A DNA stretch of 64,000 nt. Origin: Linum tenue. Lineage: Eukaryota; Streptophyta; Magnoliopsida; Malpighiales; Linaceae. The position numbers were made by a program, and so were the translations under genes. A model generated the notes under the pieces. That model saw only the letters and a list, made by a program, of their open reading frames with translations, was not told where the DNA came from and did not search any database. The stretch spans positions 45,032,066 to 45,096,065 of the forward strand of contig CAMGYJ010000006.1 of NCBI GenBank assembly GCA_946122785.1. The letters are read 5' to 3'. Position 1 is the stretch's first letter. Every line of letters begins with the position of its first letter. Below, one piece after another: positions 44,900 through 57,215 of the stretch.

Positions 44900-46080
44900 T
44901 TAGTGTATTTGCATCCTAAATCATTGCATTATCTGGGTTCATTTTATTTTCGAACTCTCTTGAACAACTTGCAGAGGATTACCCGTCCTATTTGTCCAAA
45001 TAAAGGGAGGAACACTAAAGCCCAGATCCTGAAGGTCTAAATCATCCATAAACTCACGAAAGTTCAAAGAATGAGCTGGTCGCTAAGGATTTCTCCATTC
45101 CTTTTCATTTGAGGCCAAAATCGATTTTTTTATCGAAAAAATCGAATTAAAATTCCCAACAACCATAAATGGCACCCTCAACCGAGAGAAAAAATCTTAT
45201 GTTCTCTGGAATTGAAGGGTATGAATATGGTAATCACAACTTAAATAGACAAACACCACCACATAATAAAAATTATGTTTATTCAATTGAAAAGCAATAA
45301 AAAGGAAATTTTACGTAGAACCAACACTAAGACCTGTGTAGACCAACCGATAGCCAAGCCGCCGGCGATCTGGACGACATCTACTAAAAACATTCTCGAA
45401 TTGAAAAATCCAAAAATGCCTCATGTCTCAAAGAGACACACTGCATTTGGAACATATTGAAAATTCAAAAACTCTTAACTACCAAATTGTCACGACCGGT
45501 CCAATTTCGTGGCAATTCCAGAACATTTGCTTCATTTAACCTCTTCGGACCACTCTCGGTTGGCTTTCTCCACCGCTTCATCCTCTTCCTCCCCATCCAT
45601 TTCCTGCTAGATCTCTCCTTCTTCCCCTAACTCACCTCCATCGAAGTGGTCCACATTATCCAATCCCACATCCTGCAACAAATCGGCGTCAAAATAGAGT
45701 TTATTAGGTGGTAATGGAATAGTTTTTCCATCTATCATCATTACCTGGTTACTCCTCTTCCGATCAAATAGCTTCTCCTCTAGTTCACCCACTCCCAGCT
45801 AGAAGGATGGGTTCGCGCGAGCTGAGGCTCCCTGAACAACACGCCCATTCTTTGATTTCTGCTAAGCAGCCACACGACTAGCCATTGTTAGTTGACTATA
45901 CTGTTTTGGCAAAGTCCTAGGCTCCCAAATTATAATTTCAGCAGGCTTCACTAGTGTGCAGGCTATAGCAGGCTTAGCTCCTTCCACTACCTTTTCTTTT
46001 CCTTTTTTTCGTTGTGTATCGACGAGACCCTTGTTGTCTAGCTTGCACAACAACACTTTTTGACTGCCCAATGATGCAAT
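44900..46080 (-). pseudogene. Decayed LINE fragment: ORF1 tail and ORF2 endonuclease start
   Basis: On the minus strand about 45460-45300 reads PNAVCLFET and, after a shift, SRMFLVDVVQIAGGLAIGWS. This matches the pattern P-x-VFLMETR ... VD..G.AGGLALLW of plant L1 endonuclease domains. Upstream on the same strand (46071-45607) lie two pieces resembling an ORF1 C-terminal linker (VLLCKLDNKGL ... KKGKEKVVEG; KLFDRKRSNQVMMIDG). Many stops and shifts; no reverse transcriptase follows. An old insertion, different from LINEs A, B and C. Confidence 0.6.
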
Positions 46081-46423
46081 CCTAGAAAGTGATCCAAAGT
46101 CATTCCAATTGAAACTTAGAAAGCAAGGTAACTTGTGGAAACAAGAAGGCAGAAAATGGCCAAGTATGGGAACCGGATTGAGGTACCTACTTTTTTGGAG
46201 GCTTCCTCGTTCAGTTTGAGAATTCGAGTGAAGCTAGTTTGAGCACGAGTTATTTTCCTTTCCCCGTTGGATTTTCTTCCTTATTTAATTGTCCTAGTTA
46301 GTTTAGTTTTCCATATGAGTCTCATAATATAGGTTAGTGTCGTTGGTCTCTATTTAAAGGCAAAAGCCGAGTGGTAAGGAGCATCTTTTAATCAATTGAA
46401 GTTTAAATCTATGAGAAATTTTA
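46081..46423. other. Gene-free DNA, possibly LTR-like
   Basis: The T-rich segment 46240-46370, with repeated TTAGTT and a TATTTAAAGG-like word, resembles an LTR leader, but I cannot find matching ends. Otherwise nothing supportable. Confidence 0.3.
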
Positions 46424-46707
46424 CAATGCTATATAGTATTGGTGCTATAGGTTTTTGTCTTTATGGTACAACTTAAAATTATACATTTACGTTATGGTAT
46501 AACTTCAGATTGTACCTATACTTTTTTACAAATTCTTTTATGGTACAACTTGAACTTGTACCTTTATGTGATGGTACAATTTGAAGTTGTAAATTGTACC
46601 ATAACATAATGGTACAAATTGTTTTATGGTACAACCTAAACTTATACATTTAATGTTATGGTACAACTTTGAGTTGTACATTAAAGCCCTAATACTATAT
46701 AGCATGG
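46424..46707. mobile_element. Small MITE with an interior of GGTACAA repeats
   Basis: Termini CAATGCTATATAGTATTGG and, on the opposite strand, CCATGCTATATAGTATTAG are inverted copies. The flanking dinucleotide is TA on both sides (46422-46423, 46708-46709), consistent with a Tc1/mariner-type duplication, though two bases are weak evidence. The interior repeats TATGGTACAACTT-like words in direct and inverted orientation (about 46467-46680). No coding capacity, 284 bp. Confidence 0.55.
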
Positions 46708-47835
46708 TAGAAGTGCTCTAAATCTAGTTCTTGAGTTTTACCCGTGAATTTTGTGATTGGTGGACTCCAACCAAACGAGTGGTCTCTATATCAAACGAGT
46801 TTTTCCCTCGATTGTGGTCGAGCTGCTATCCATATTGATCGAGCCTTTCCCCATGCGTGGAATTGTAACATCATATATTGTAGTCTCGTTCCTAATATTT
46901 CCCCTGACCAATTTATGCTTGGTTTACCTACAGTCTTTATATGGAGCGCATAGAAAATGAAGTTGTAATTAAACCTAGTATTGTCGATAGCCTTTACTTG
47001 AAAAAACTTTCCATATTCCATAAGTTTAGTTGAAATATTTGTGGAGAGTTCAGTTTCACCGCCCACCTCTTAGCCATTCAGCCGACATTACTCATCCATC
47101 TCGCTTTACTGATGTCATTCTAGTCCCGTGAGGGAAAAATATTGACGGAGTGAGACGTCACTTTATGAGTAAATAATAACCTAATATAAATATTAATAAG
47201 AAATATATATTAAGCTACGTTGTGACTCGGAGTGTCTTCCGTCCATCATACTCGATGCATATTTAATCACTTAATGACTTTACTTAGGTCTCACCTATGT
47301 AGCTTTATACGAAATTTATTCCCTCGTCCATTTGATCTTTCACATATATGTCATGGGTCATTCTTTCGAGCTTTTACATATATGTCATACATGATTCGTT
47401 TAGGGCTTCACCTTTACTTTACCTTACCCGATGTGTTGTAGATACTTCATATTTATTCTTATACACCATACAAAATATTTCATCATATCCTTACACTTCT
47501 CACCTCACAAAGGGATGTATTGTAGACACATAACACTATACACGTCAACATCTCAGGGCACTAGCATAAGTAAATCAATATATATCATTACTTCTAATAA
47601 AATAGTTTCCTAATCAATCGTTGTACCACTCATCATAGGAGATCGTCACAAAATATACATCATATCACTTGATATGACATATAAAACTCATCAACCTTTA
47701 CATATTACATGTAAGGGTTCACATTCTATTCATAAAAAATGGCAAATACTAAGATTGACATTCAAGTACTCCTGCTACATCCAAAATCAACCATGTATCA
47801 GCATCCAATCACACACATATATATAGTTAGCTGGA
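46708..47835. other. Gene-free AT-rich DNA
   Basis: Only short frames without motifs. Rich in CATATATGTCAT- and TCACATAT-like words, as in many degenerate plant LTR or intergenic sequences. No structure that I can define. Confidence 0.45.
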
Positions 47836-48060
47836 TTCAGTAGCTTTTATTCTTTAATTTGCCAAGTAATGCACTCCCCGGGATTTCGTGAACTCGTAAT
47901 CTAGTAGGCACAAAGTGCCAAATCTCATAAACTCGTGAACTCGTGGGCACGGAGTGCCATATCTCATGAACTCGTAAACTCATGGGGCACAGGGTGCCAT
48001 ATCTCATAAACTCGTAGTCTCGTAGGCACAAAGTGCCAGATCTCATGAACTCGTAGCCAG
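47836..48060 (+). repeat. Degenerate tandem array, about four units
   Basis: Words of the form GGCACAAAGTGCCA, ATCTCATGAACTCGT and AAACTCGTAGTCTCGTAG recur about every 45-57 bases. Each unit contains a small inverted repeat (GGCAC...GTGCC). On the minus strand the array gives a repetitive peptide-like pattern (VHEIWH, VYEIWH), a consequence of the repeat and not a sign of a gene. Confidence 0.65.
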
Positions 48061-48892
48061 GCCTGGCATTACTCCTTAAATGGAGTTCTCGTATAACACT
48101 TTTATCTTAGGCTTAAAGCCTCTGTTCACTTATAATGAGTGCATGGCAGGGCACCATAAGGTTTGATTTAGGTGTCCATGCAAGCTTTATAGTTATTCAT
48201 AACCCAACATATCACATGTGTGCCGCAACAGCCATTTCATATCACATTCACTTGTATTGCTCATCGGTCAATTTATCTCATCTCGTACAATTTGAAACAA
48301 GCAACCTTTCTTGCCATTCTTTTCACTTAAATACTTTGAATACCATTTCACATTTCATATACTCATCACATAATATTGTTTAGCACACACATAACATGTA
48401 TTATGACCTTCTCGTCATACCATCATATACTCATTTCATAATTATCATCACATTATTATACAATTATCACGCTACAGCAACTTCACCCAATCATATGATC
48501 ATTCAATCATTTCATAATCATTAAATCATGTAACCATTCCACATATCGACATTCAATCACCATTGGTTTAAGTCTTACCAAGCCATCGTGCACATTGTAC
48601 TCGGGCTACTTCATGACCCGAATACCATAATCATATTAAGATAAATATTAGGTTAGAATTTATTCATCTTATTGTATAAGTTACATTGCTATACCCTTAC
48701 CTGTTGTCGATGTTCCAATTTGCTCCTTCCATTTATAGCCCATTTAAAACTAAATTTAGTATGTAAATGGGTGGCTTAATCAACTAGAATTAGGACACTT
48801 AATTAGACAAACATTGTATGTTCTTTACATACAAGCAATTAGGCTAACATATGGATATCCATCTTACTCCATTAGTCTCCCTCAACTAATAA
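48061..48892. other. Gene-free AT-rich DNA left of the copia relic
   Basis: CAT/ATCA-rich with many short TCATTTCA-like words. No frame with a recognisable domain and no defined ends of a mobile element. Confidence 0.45.
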
Positions 48893-49002
48893 TATTGGAC
48901 CAAACTAGGCCATCTCGGCCCGAGAATGAGTCCTCGTTAGTCCATGTCCATCATTCACATGTTATTGATACGAAGCCAAGTATTGCAACCCTAGATGATT
49001 GT

Positions 49003-49762
49003 CCAAGTTCGTTCCTGCTAGAGCAGAACCATCATTTGACTCGTCCTGCTTCTGCTGACGATAACCTTGTTGATGCTTCTACTTATCGCCGTTTGGTTGG
49101 TCGCTTGCTTTATTTGACGGTCACTCACCCAAATATTGCCTATGGAGTCAACATTCTTAGTCAGTTCGTCCATGCTCCGCGCCAGGTTCATCTTGATGTT
49201 GCCATTCGCATTCTTCGTTACCTTAAGTCTTCTCCTGGACAGGGCCTTTACTTCCCGATTGGTCGGCCTCTCGACCTTGTTTCCTAGTGTGATGCTGATT
49301 GGGGTGGCTGTGAGCGCTCCCGCCGGTCCACTACATGTTACTTTATCAGTCTCGGGGGTGCGCCTGTCTCGTGGCGCACTAAGAAGCTACGTGTTTTTGC
49401 TCCTTCATCTGTGGAGGCCAAATATAGAGCGATGGCTAGCACAGTTAGTGAGATTGTGTGGCTGCAGTGACTCCTTAATGAGCTTGGCGCCCCTCAGTCT
49501 GCTGTGACTCCACTCTATTGTGACAATCAAGCTTCCCTTCATATCGCAACTAATCCTGTCTTTCATGAGCGCACCAATCACGTCGAGATGAATTGCTACT
49601 TTGTTCGGGAGCGGGTTCGGTCTGGTCACATCGCTCCTCTGAAAGTTAGCACTCATCTTCAGCTGGCCGATTTGTTCACCAAGGGCTTAGGTGTCGAGCG
49701 GTTTCATTTCTTACTCTCCAAGTTCAAAGTTCGTCATCTCCACGCTTTAGCTTGCGGGGGAG
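49003..49762 (+). pseudogene. Ty1/copia pol C-terminal relic (RT end and RNase H)
   Basis: One frame with motifs [83 protein letters not shown] and ADLFTKGL, in the order of the copia reverse transcriptase end and RNase H domain. It is broken by TAG at 49285 and TGA at 49468 and lacks everything upstream. The polypurine tract and 3' LTR follow directly. Not functional. Confidence 0.85.
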
Positions 49763-50518
49763 TATTGGACAAGACTCAGCCATCTTGGCCCAAGAATGAG
49801 TCCTCGTTAGCCCATGTCCATCATGCCCATGTTATTGATACGAAGCCAAGTATTGTAACCCTAGATGATTGTTGCAAGGGTTATATAAACATATGTAATG
49901 GCCTTCGGTCATCATATACTTGACAGGGATATCACGTAAATCTCGTGTTCTTGTGTTTTCAGTTTGTGCGTTTGCTAGATTTCTCAAATAATAATATACG
50001 GGGGCGGATCTAGGTGGAGCTTCGGGGTGGTCCGGGCCCTCCAAGAATTTTGAAATCACGTATAAAATTCTATCGAGGTTTGAAAAATTAAGTATAAAAT
50101 AAAGATTAGGGTAAATAAAAATTGTGTACTATATTGAAGGATAAGATTTGCTTCTAGTTCAGCGGAACATATATTGTTGTTTGATTTGTGTGGTCTTGGT
50201 TCGAAGCCTTGTGGAAGCAAATAGTTAATGAATTTTTTACCTTCTTAAGTGAGTGTGATCAAAGACCATATTTAATTGTTTTCTAACCTTCTTAATTGAG
50301 CCTGACCAAAGACCATTTTTTTAACCTTGTTAATTTAGTTTTACCACGAAGCATATTTAACTTTCATAATTTGTTTTCATAAGTTGTTTTATAAGTCTTG
50401 TAATTTTAAAGTAGCTTAATTATGTCTTTCAAATTGTAAATTTATATTTCTAATAATAGTTTTGGCGGTATAGTTGATTACTTAATTTTTTCAAATAATA
50501 ATAGTTTTTTTTTTTTTT

Positions 50519-50661
50519 GATGAATGGAGAGCTTTGTATTAATCATCAAAAAACCAGTGTACTTTGTGGCAACAACCCCTGCCACTGAGGAGAAAACAAA
50601 CTCCTATCTAACTATAAAGAGCCAAGCAAACCAAAGCAAATCAAATCTTCACCAGAAGCAC
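50519..50661 (-). other. LINE C 3' untranslated region
   Basis: About 140 bases between the ORF2 stop and the poly(A) tract at 50505-50518 (T run on the plus strand), without coding potential. The abrupt change from the A tail to the target duplication at 50503 defines the 3' border. Confidence 0.75.
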
Positions 50662-53600
50662 TCAGAAAAACTTTGCTACATCAGTCGCTTCACAAACAAC
50701 CATAACTTCACCTTTTATCAGCTTGACAGCATCAGGGATACTCAGGACAGCACCACCAAACCTGATCGAGCAACGAGTTCTCCAGATTTTGCTGATCAAA
50801 GATTGCCAAATCATCCTGCCCACTTTTGAATGAGGTGCAGAAGAAGAGAAAGAGTCAATGGCCCACTGAACTTCATCAATCCAAGAGGTTGAAGGGACTC
50901 TAGCACAGTGCTTGCAGAAAAGCAATCGAAACAGCTCCCTATACCTATAACACTCAGCAAACAAATGATTTTGAGTCTCAACTCTGCAGTCACAGTAAAC
51001 ACAGGCTGTCATCCCTTGGAATCCCCCACTCACCATCTTATCACAGGTGGAAATAAATTGCTTAATGACAAGCCAACTGAGAAACTGATTTCGAGGAATA
51101 GCAGGAGATTTCCAGACCAGTTTAAACCAAGAGACCTCAGAGCTGTGAGGCCTAAGATCTTCCCATATCAACTTAGTAGAAAACTTCTTAAGCAATTTAC
51201 CTTTCCAGAACCCTTCACCATTCTGAATTCTAAGATTGTGTTGAACAATATCCCTTGTTTTGAGCACTTTAAGCCAAATCCAGGAACCTGTTTTCCAGGT
51301 AGATGCCCAGAAATCTGACCCATGGAGTCTGTATTCCCAGATCCAAGCAACCCATAAGGAGCCCTGTTTGGTGAGTAGATCCCAAATGTGCCTCACTACA
51401 CACGCCTGATTCCAACTGTTCAGGTCTCTCAATCCCAGACCCCCCTCTTTTTTAGGGAAAGTCAGTTTGTCCCAAGCTGCCACAGCTTTCCTCTTACCTT
51501 CAGTCCCCACTCCCCACAAAAAATTGCTACACAATTTCTCAATTTCCTTTATCACCCTCTTAGTCAAGATAAACACAGCCATCCAGAATTGAACCATACT
51601 ATAAAGAACAGAAAGAACCAACTGGAGTCTGCCTGCATAACTCAAAAACTTCACCCCCCAATTTTGAATCTTATTAGCAATTTTCTCCAACAGGGGACGA
51701 CAAGCCTTAGCAGTCAGTTTTCCTGGAATTAATGGGATTCCCAGATATCTAACTGGTAGAGAACCCAACTGATAACCTGCCCTCACTGCCATATTTACAT
51801 GCAACTCCTTAGGTAAGCCACAACAGTAAAGTTCACATTTGGCAGGATTAGATACTAGGCCAGAAAGCACCCTAAACTGATTTAAAACCACTTGAATGCA
51901 TTGGATACCATAATTAGACCCATCAGAAAACAATAATAGGTCATCAGCAAACATTAGATGAGTAAGACCAATTCTGTTACACATAGGATGGAATGGCATT
52001 TTGTTGTCCTGAACAGCTTTCTTCATAAGGCAACTGAAAACTTCCATAGCAACAGCAAAGAGATAAGGAGACAGGGGATCTCCTTGTCTCAATCCCTTTT
52101 TTGCTGAGAAATAACCCACAACCCCCCCCATTAAAACCAACACTGATTGTGGGAGTAGTGAAACACATCTTAATCCACCTAATGAAGCCTAAGGGTAAGT
52201 TCATAGCCTCTAACACAGTGGTTAGGAAGTTCCAATCCACTGAGTCAAAGGCCTTCATTAGGTCCACCTTCACCATACATCTGGGAGACATGTTTTTCCT
52301 ACTATACTTTTGAACTATCTCATGAGCAAGTAAAATGTTTTCTCCTATAATTCTCCCCTTAACAAAAGCAGTTTGGTTTTCACTAATCAGATGAGGTAGA
52401 CAAACACTAAGCCTAGAAGAAATTATCTTAGCTATACATTTATATAAAATGTTACAGCATGAGATAGGTCTGAAGTTTTTCATTTCTTCTGGGTTCTTAG
52501 TCTTAGGTAACAAGGCTAAGAGTGTAGAATTTACCTCCAAGGGAATTTCAGACACTGAAAAACAGTACTGTATGGCTGCTGTGATTTCCTCCCCAACAAT
52601 CCCCCAAGCATGATGAAAAAAACAGGCTGAATAGCCATCAGGGCCCGGACTCTTCTCCCCTTTAAACCCAAATATCACTTTTTTTACCTCCTCTGCACTG
52701 ACTGGCTTACATAAATCCACCCCCAAACTGCTTGGAAGTGATTTTTGCAGCAGACCCTTATAATACTCCACTGACATAACTTGCACATTAGGATCAGCCT
52801 GCCCCAAAAGCTTCTGATAAAACCTCTTAGCAACCTCACTCATACTAACAGTATCAACCACCCTTTCCCCATCTTCATTGATAAGTGATCTGATGGTGTC
52901 CCTCTGGTTCCTGACCTTAACTGAACGATGGAAGTATGGGGAATTAGAATCCCATTCTTTAAGCCAAATTTCCCTAGACTTCTGTCTAAGGAAAGATTCC
53001 TCAGCACTTTTAACAGCCAACAGTGCACCCTCCTTTTCTTTAACCAGAGAAAGAGACTCAGAGGATGGATTCTCTAAGGCAGCAACTTGAGCATTAAGCA
53101 ACTCAGTTTCCTTCAGCTTGACCCTTTCCCTTAAATCAGAAAACTCCTCTCTATTCAACCCCCTGAGAAGTTTCTTAAGCACTCGAAGTTTTTTGCAAAC
53201 CCTAGAGAGTGGAGAGCCCCCCAACTCAGTGGCCCAAGCCTCTTTTACCAGATCAACAAACTTAGGATGAGAAGTCCAAAACTTAAAGAACTTAAAAGGT
53301 TTAGGGAGAGACTTAATCTTACTGTCTGTGTTGAAAGTAACAGGACAGTGATCAGAGACTGAAGGATCCAACAACTCCACTGCACTATCCTTCATCACTT
53401 CTAACCATTTCAAATTAATGAAAGCTCTGTCAAGCCTCCTAGCAATAGGATTTGCTTGCTGCTTATTGATCCATGTAAACCAAGGACCAGAAGACTTGTG
53501 TTCCACTATCTCAGCCATGCTCTGCCAGTTTTTAAAATCCTCCATACTACTATTAGGCTCAGGGTTGTTTGAGGCCTCCTCAGGACCATTGATGGCATTG

Positions 53601-53999
53601 TAATCCCCTAGAATTATCCAAGGAACCTGATCAACTTTCAATCTAACCAGATCACTATAGAGTTTTCTTCTTTCACCTTCTTCATTAGAAGCATAGACAA
53701 ACGTGACAAAGAAAGGGGTCCCTGAGCTGACAAGAGCATGAACAAACTGCTCTGAACTATCCAAAACCCTCAACTGTACATCCTTCTTCCAGAGAATCCA
53801 TAATTTCCCCAAACCATTTGCATTGCAAGCAACCTTCTTCTCCCACCTTGGGAACCTCCTACTAATGAGTGCATCTGATTCAGCTACTTTGATTCTTGGC
53901 TCTAGTATACCTACTATGTCTATATTAAGTTTATTTACTAGCTGCTGTACAGCCTTATTTTTACCAGGGTCTTTAAATCCCCTGGTATTCCATGACAGG

Positions 54000-55429
54000 T
54001 GACACGCTAAAACACAACACCTAACAATGGCCAAGCGTAACCAATGAAAGGGACTGTAGTAACAGGCAAGTTTAATTATCAACCCGGGGTCTAGATCTAC
54101 TGCTTACTCCGTGATTCTCTATTATCTAGCAAACTAGTTCGAGTGATTGTTGTTAAAATTAAAACCAACAAGAAAGCAGTAAATTGTTCGGGTTTCTAAA
54201 GCAGGCAAAGAGTCACTCGGGATTGAGTCCCCCTAGCCCCTTAGTTAGGTTCAATTGCAATTCCCTGGGTTGATTTACTGTTGATTAGACTGCGGAAGAT
54301 CCGACAGTAGCTTGGAATCTCTTAAGCTGACCAAGCCCTCTCAGTCTAACTACCTGGCAGACGACTAGTCTTCACCGGGATAGAAAGCTGAGGCTATGAA
54401 CACAGAACTCCACTACTGGCGTCAAGAACACCGGTACAAAGCAGTAAACTGGCTAACTCTCGTATAGCCAACCTCCTACTATCGAATGAAGAGGCTCTAA
54501 CAACCTAATCAGATTCTATCTATCTCAGGTTGCAGCAGAAATTGAGAAAAGCTGATCAGACTCAAATCAATTCAATAAACATGCGTCATTCGATTAAAAT
54601 CAAACAGTAATATCATCCCAAGTCATTACAATCAAATCCCTAACACAAGGAACTAGGGTTCTTCATACCCAAGTGAGAGAAGGGTTCTACTCCATAGAGA
54701 GAGAAGAGAAAACAAGAATCGGATTAGTCATACTCATAACGATGAGGATAATCTGCTCCGGGACGATGATTTCCACTCCTATGACGACCTCCAAGCTCGA
54801 TTCGATGAAACCCAGCTCTAAGACAACTTCTAGGGTGTGTTCTTCGCACTTTCTCTCTCTAGGGCTCTGTTTTTGCTCTCAAAACACGATTCTCCCACTT
54901 TTGGCTCGGATTAGGCTTTAAAACCGGTTTCCCCGAGTTGCACGGCCAGGTGCACGGCCGTGCACAACACCATTCTGGCCGTGCACCCTGAAACGCGCCG
55001 TATCATTAAGTCTGCCTCAGGCCTGGGTGCACGGCCAGGTGCACGGCCGTGCGTGGCCACGCACAATCCCGTGCGTGCCCACGCACAATCCCGCACGGCC
55101 AGGATTATATGTTGCACGGCCGTGCGGATTTCTGCTCTGCCCGTGCGTACCCACGCACAATCCCGCACGGCCAAACTGGTCACTTGCACGGCCGTGCGTG
55201 GCCACGCACAATCCCGTGCGTGCCCACGCGACTTCCTCAGAACCTCGCCATGCGTCCGATCCTTGTCCAATTGACGTCAAACTCGCTCTCAAGCCTCCAT
55301 TCACGTACTAGGACCTGAAATATCATAAACAAGCACAACCTAGCGTGAAATCGGCCTAAAACACGAGAATCAATACCTCAAACGGAGTAAGAACAGGGGG
55401 TGAAAACATGTGTAAATAACGGTCTATCA
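54000..55429 (-). repeat. 3' LTR (low-coordinate copy)
   Basis: Starts TGACACGC and ends GGTCTATCA on the plus strand. It matches the other LTR almost base for base; visible differences include CTGGCAGACG versus CCGGCATACG near 54353/58888 and a block of about 20 bases missing near 55225. Contains the GC-rich palindrome cluster described separately. Followed inward by the polypurine tract. Confidence 0.92.
54938..55245. repeat. GC-rich palindrome cluster in the 3' LTR
   Basis: Many overlapping copies of TGCACGGCCGTGCA, GCGTGGCCACGC and CCGTGCGTGCCCACGC, separated by ACAATCCC. The block is self-complementary and far more GC-rich than the rest of the LTR. Frames of 90-120 codons on both strands here are by-products of the repeats, not genes. 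Confidence 0.8.
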
Positions 55430-55443
55430 AACTCCCCCACACT
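55430..55443 (-). other. Polypurine tract of the gag-only element
   Basis: Minus strand AAGTGTGGGGGAGTT directly precedes the LTR start. Just upstream on the minus strand is TTTGCTTGGGGACAAGCAAA, a palindrome-like word common near the 3' end of plant Ty3/gypsy elements. Confidence 0.7.
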
Positions 55444-57215
55444 TAACCGTTTGCTTGTCCCCAAGCAAACCAAGTCAGACACTAGGTAAGCTTACATATT
55501 TCAATCAACAAACATTGGGGACAAGTCATAAAGGCACAAAACACGTGAATCGCACTGGTTTTCAAACATCAACACATGCACAACCTCAATAACAACCTGG
55601 ACAACCACCACAAAGGACATTCGAGTGCAGCAAATCGAGTAAAGGAAGAGTCTCCCTTCTGTTCACTGGCCAACCTAGACTTGATTCAACCACTTACTCA
55701 AAACAGTCAACTCATGCATCCAACTCAAGACATCAGAATAGAGACCGAGCAATCTAGGTCCTCACCGGGGTACAAGAGCATATAGAAAATGAAAATGAAT
55801 CACTCACTCTCGACCAGTGGGGTCAGGACAATTTGATGCGAAAGATGCGCATGCTATTTCTCTCAATACCTATCATCTCTTCACCATGATGGCAGCCTCT
55901 AAATGCTAGAGTTCACATATGGGGTGTCACCACTAACTAATCAGGAGGTCTTAGACACAGGTTCAAATGACTGGCTAGGGTCTTGGACATGGGGAAAAGG
56001 CCTTTTAGGTGGTGGAAGTATTCATAGCAAAAGGTTCCACATTTTCCAAACACACAATCACAGTCAAACAACCCGGTATTTTCTTTCTGCTATTCTGCAT
56101 TACTCAATATCTTAAGAGCACAAGAGCGAAGGAGGCATAAACATCAGCATTTCCAAGCCAGACTGCTAAGAAACACTACTTACTGGGCATTATTCAGATT
56201 TTTAGTAGTGGCTCTCTTTTGCTTTCAATTTTTTCTTTGTTTCACTTTCATTTTTCTTTTTTTTCTAAGAGAGCCACCACTTCTGCATAAATTTCAAACA
56301 CCTGCCCAACTTTTAAGCACTACTTCCAACACTCACATAGACTTTAGCAGAAACAGCAGAGAATATGTAAAAACCACTCTGTGGAACCTTCTAAAAGATG
56401 CAACAAGGGTGATTTTTTCCATTATAGACCAAAAGAAAAGATAACACACGGCTCAAAGGGGCTGACTAGGGGATATGACACATCAGGACAGTCAGTTTTG
56501 GGCGTGAGCTAATCCTATGCCCCCATCATCTTAGCTAGTGACAACGTGAATGCTACACATCATGGAAGAGGGGTCTATCGCACAAGAAAGAAACGAGCAG
56601 GCTCAAATCTCACATGGCTACCTATATGCTCTATCTCACATTCTGATACCCTGAACTAGATGCATAAACGACTGTCAAGGACAAGTAATCAGATCAAGTC
56701 AGATCAAGTCACAGTTGGCAAGCAAACAGTTGAAAAACTGAACCCCTACATCGTTCTACTGCACATCTCAGTCCTCATCATAGGTTGTCCTAGTCGCAAA
56801 CAAGTTGTCATGCATCAATCCAAAAACCAATCAATTCATCCATCAAAACACAGTGCCAATATGATCAAACAGCAGTACTTGGAGCCCTCAAATCGTAAGA
56901 TTCGGACAGCGGACTAGGCTCCAAGCACACAAATATATATTCCAACCGATACAAAGCACCCCCCCACACTTAAGCACGACATTGCCCTCAATGGAGTAGA
57001 GGGAAAGATAAGGGGAACGATGTTACCGGATAAGAACACTGCTGGGGGACTGGAAGTGGACCAGTCAGCGAGGCTAGCATCAGCAAAACACACTGGGTGA
57101 TAGAAACCATAGTTCCAAGTGGACAAACCGACAAAAATAAACGAAAGAAAAACAAACCTCGGTGGGGTTGCCTCCCCACAAGCGCTTCTTTTACGTCTTA
57201 GCTAGACGGTGGCTC
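55444..57215. other. Non-coding internal region of the gag-only element
   Basis: About 1.8 kb between gag and the polypurine tract without a domain-bearing frame on either strand. At about 57155-57190 the minus strand has AGCGCTTGTGGGGAGGCAAC, a word I associate with the 3' part of Athila/Tat-type elements. The region stands where pol would be in an autonomous element. Confidence 0.65.

Noticed and set aside
55017..55318. Several overlapping frames of 89-119 codons on both strands (and at 59445-59884) with repeating ARPCVATHN-like peptides
   Set aside because: They arise from the GC-rich palindrome cluster in the LTRs; self-complementary repeats create mirror-image frames in both directions.
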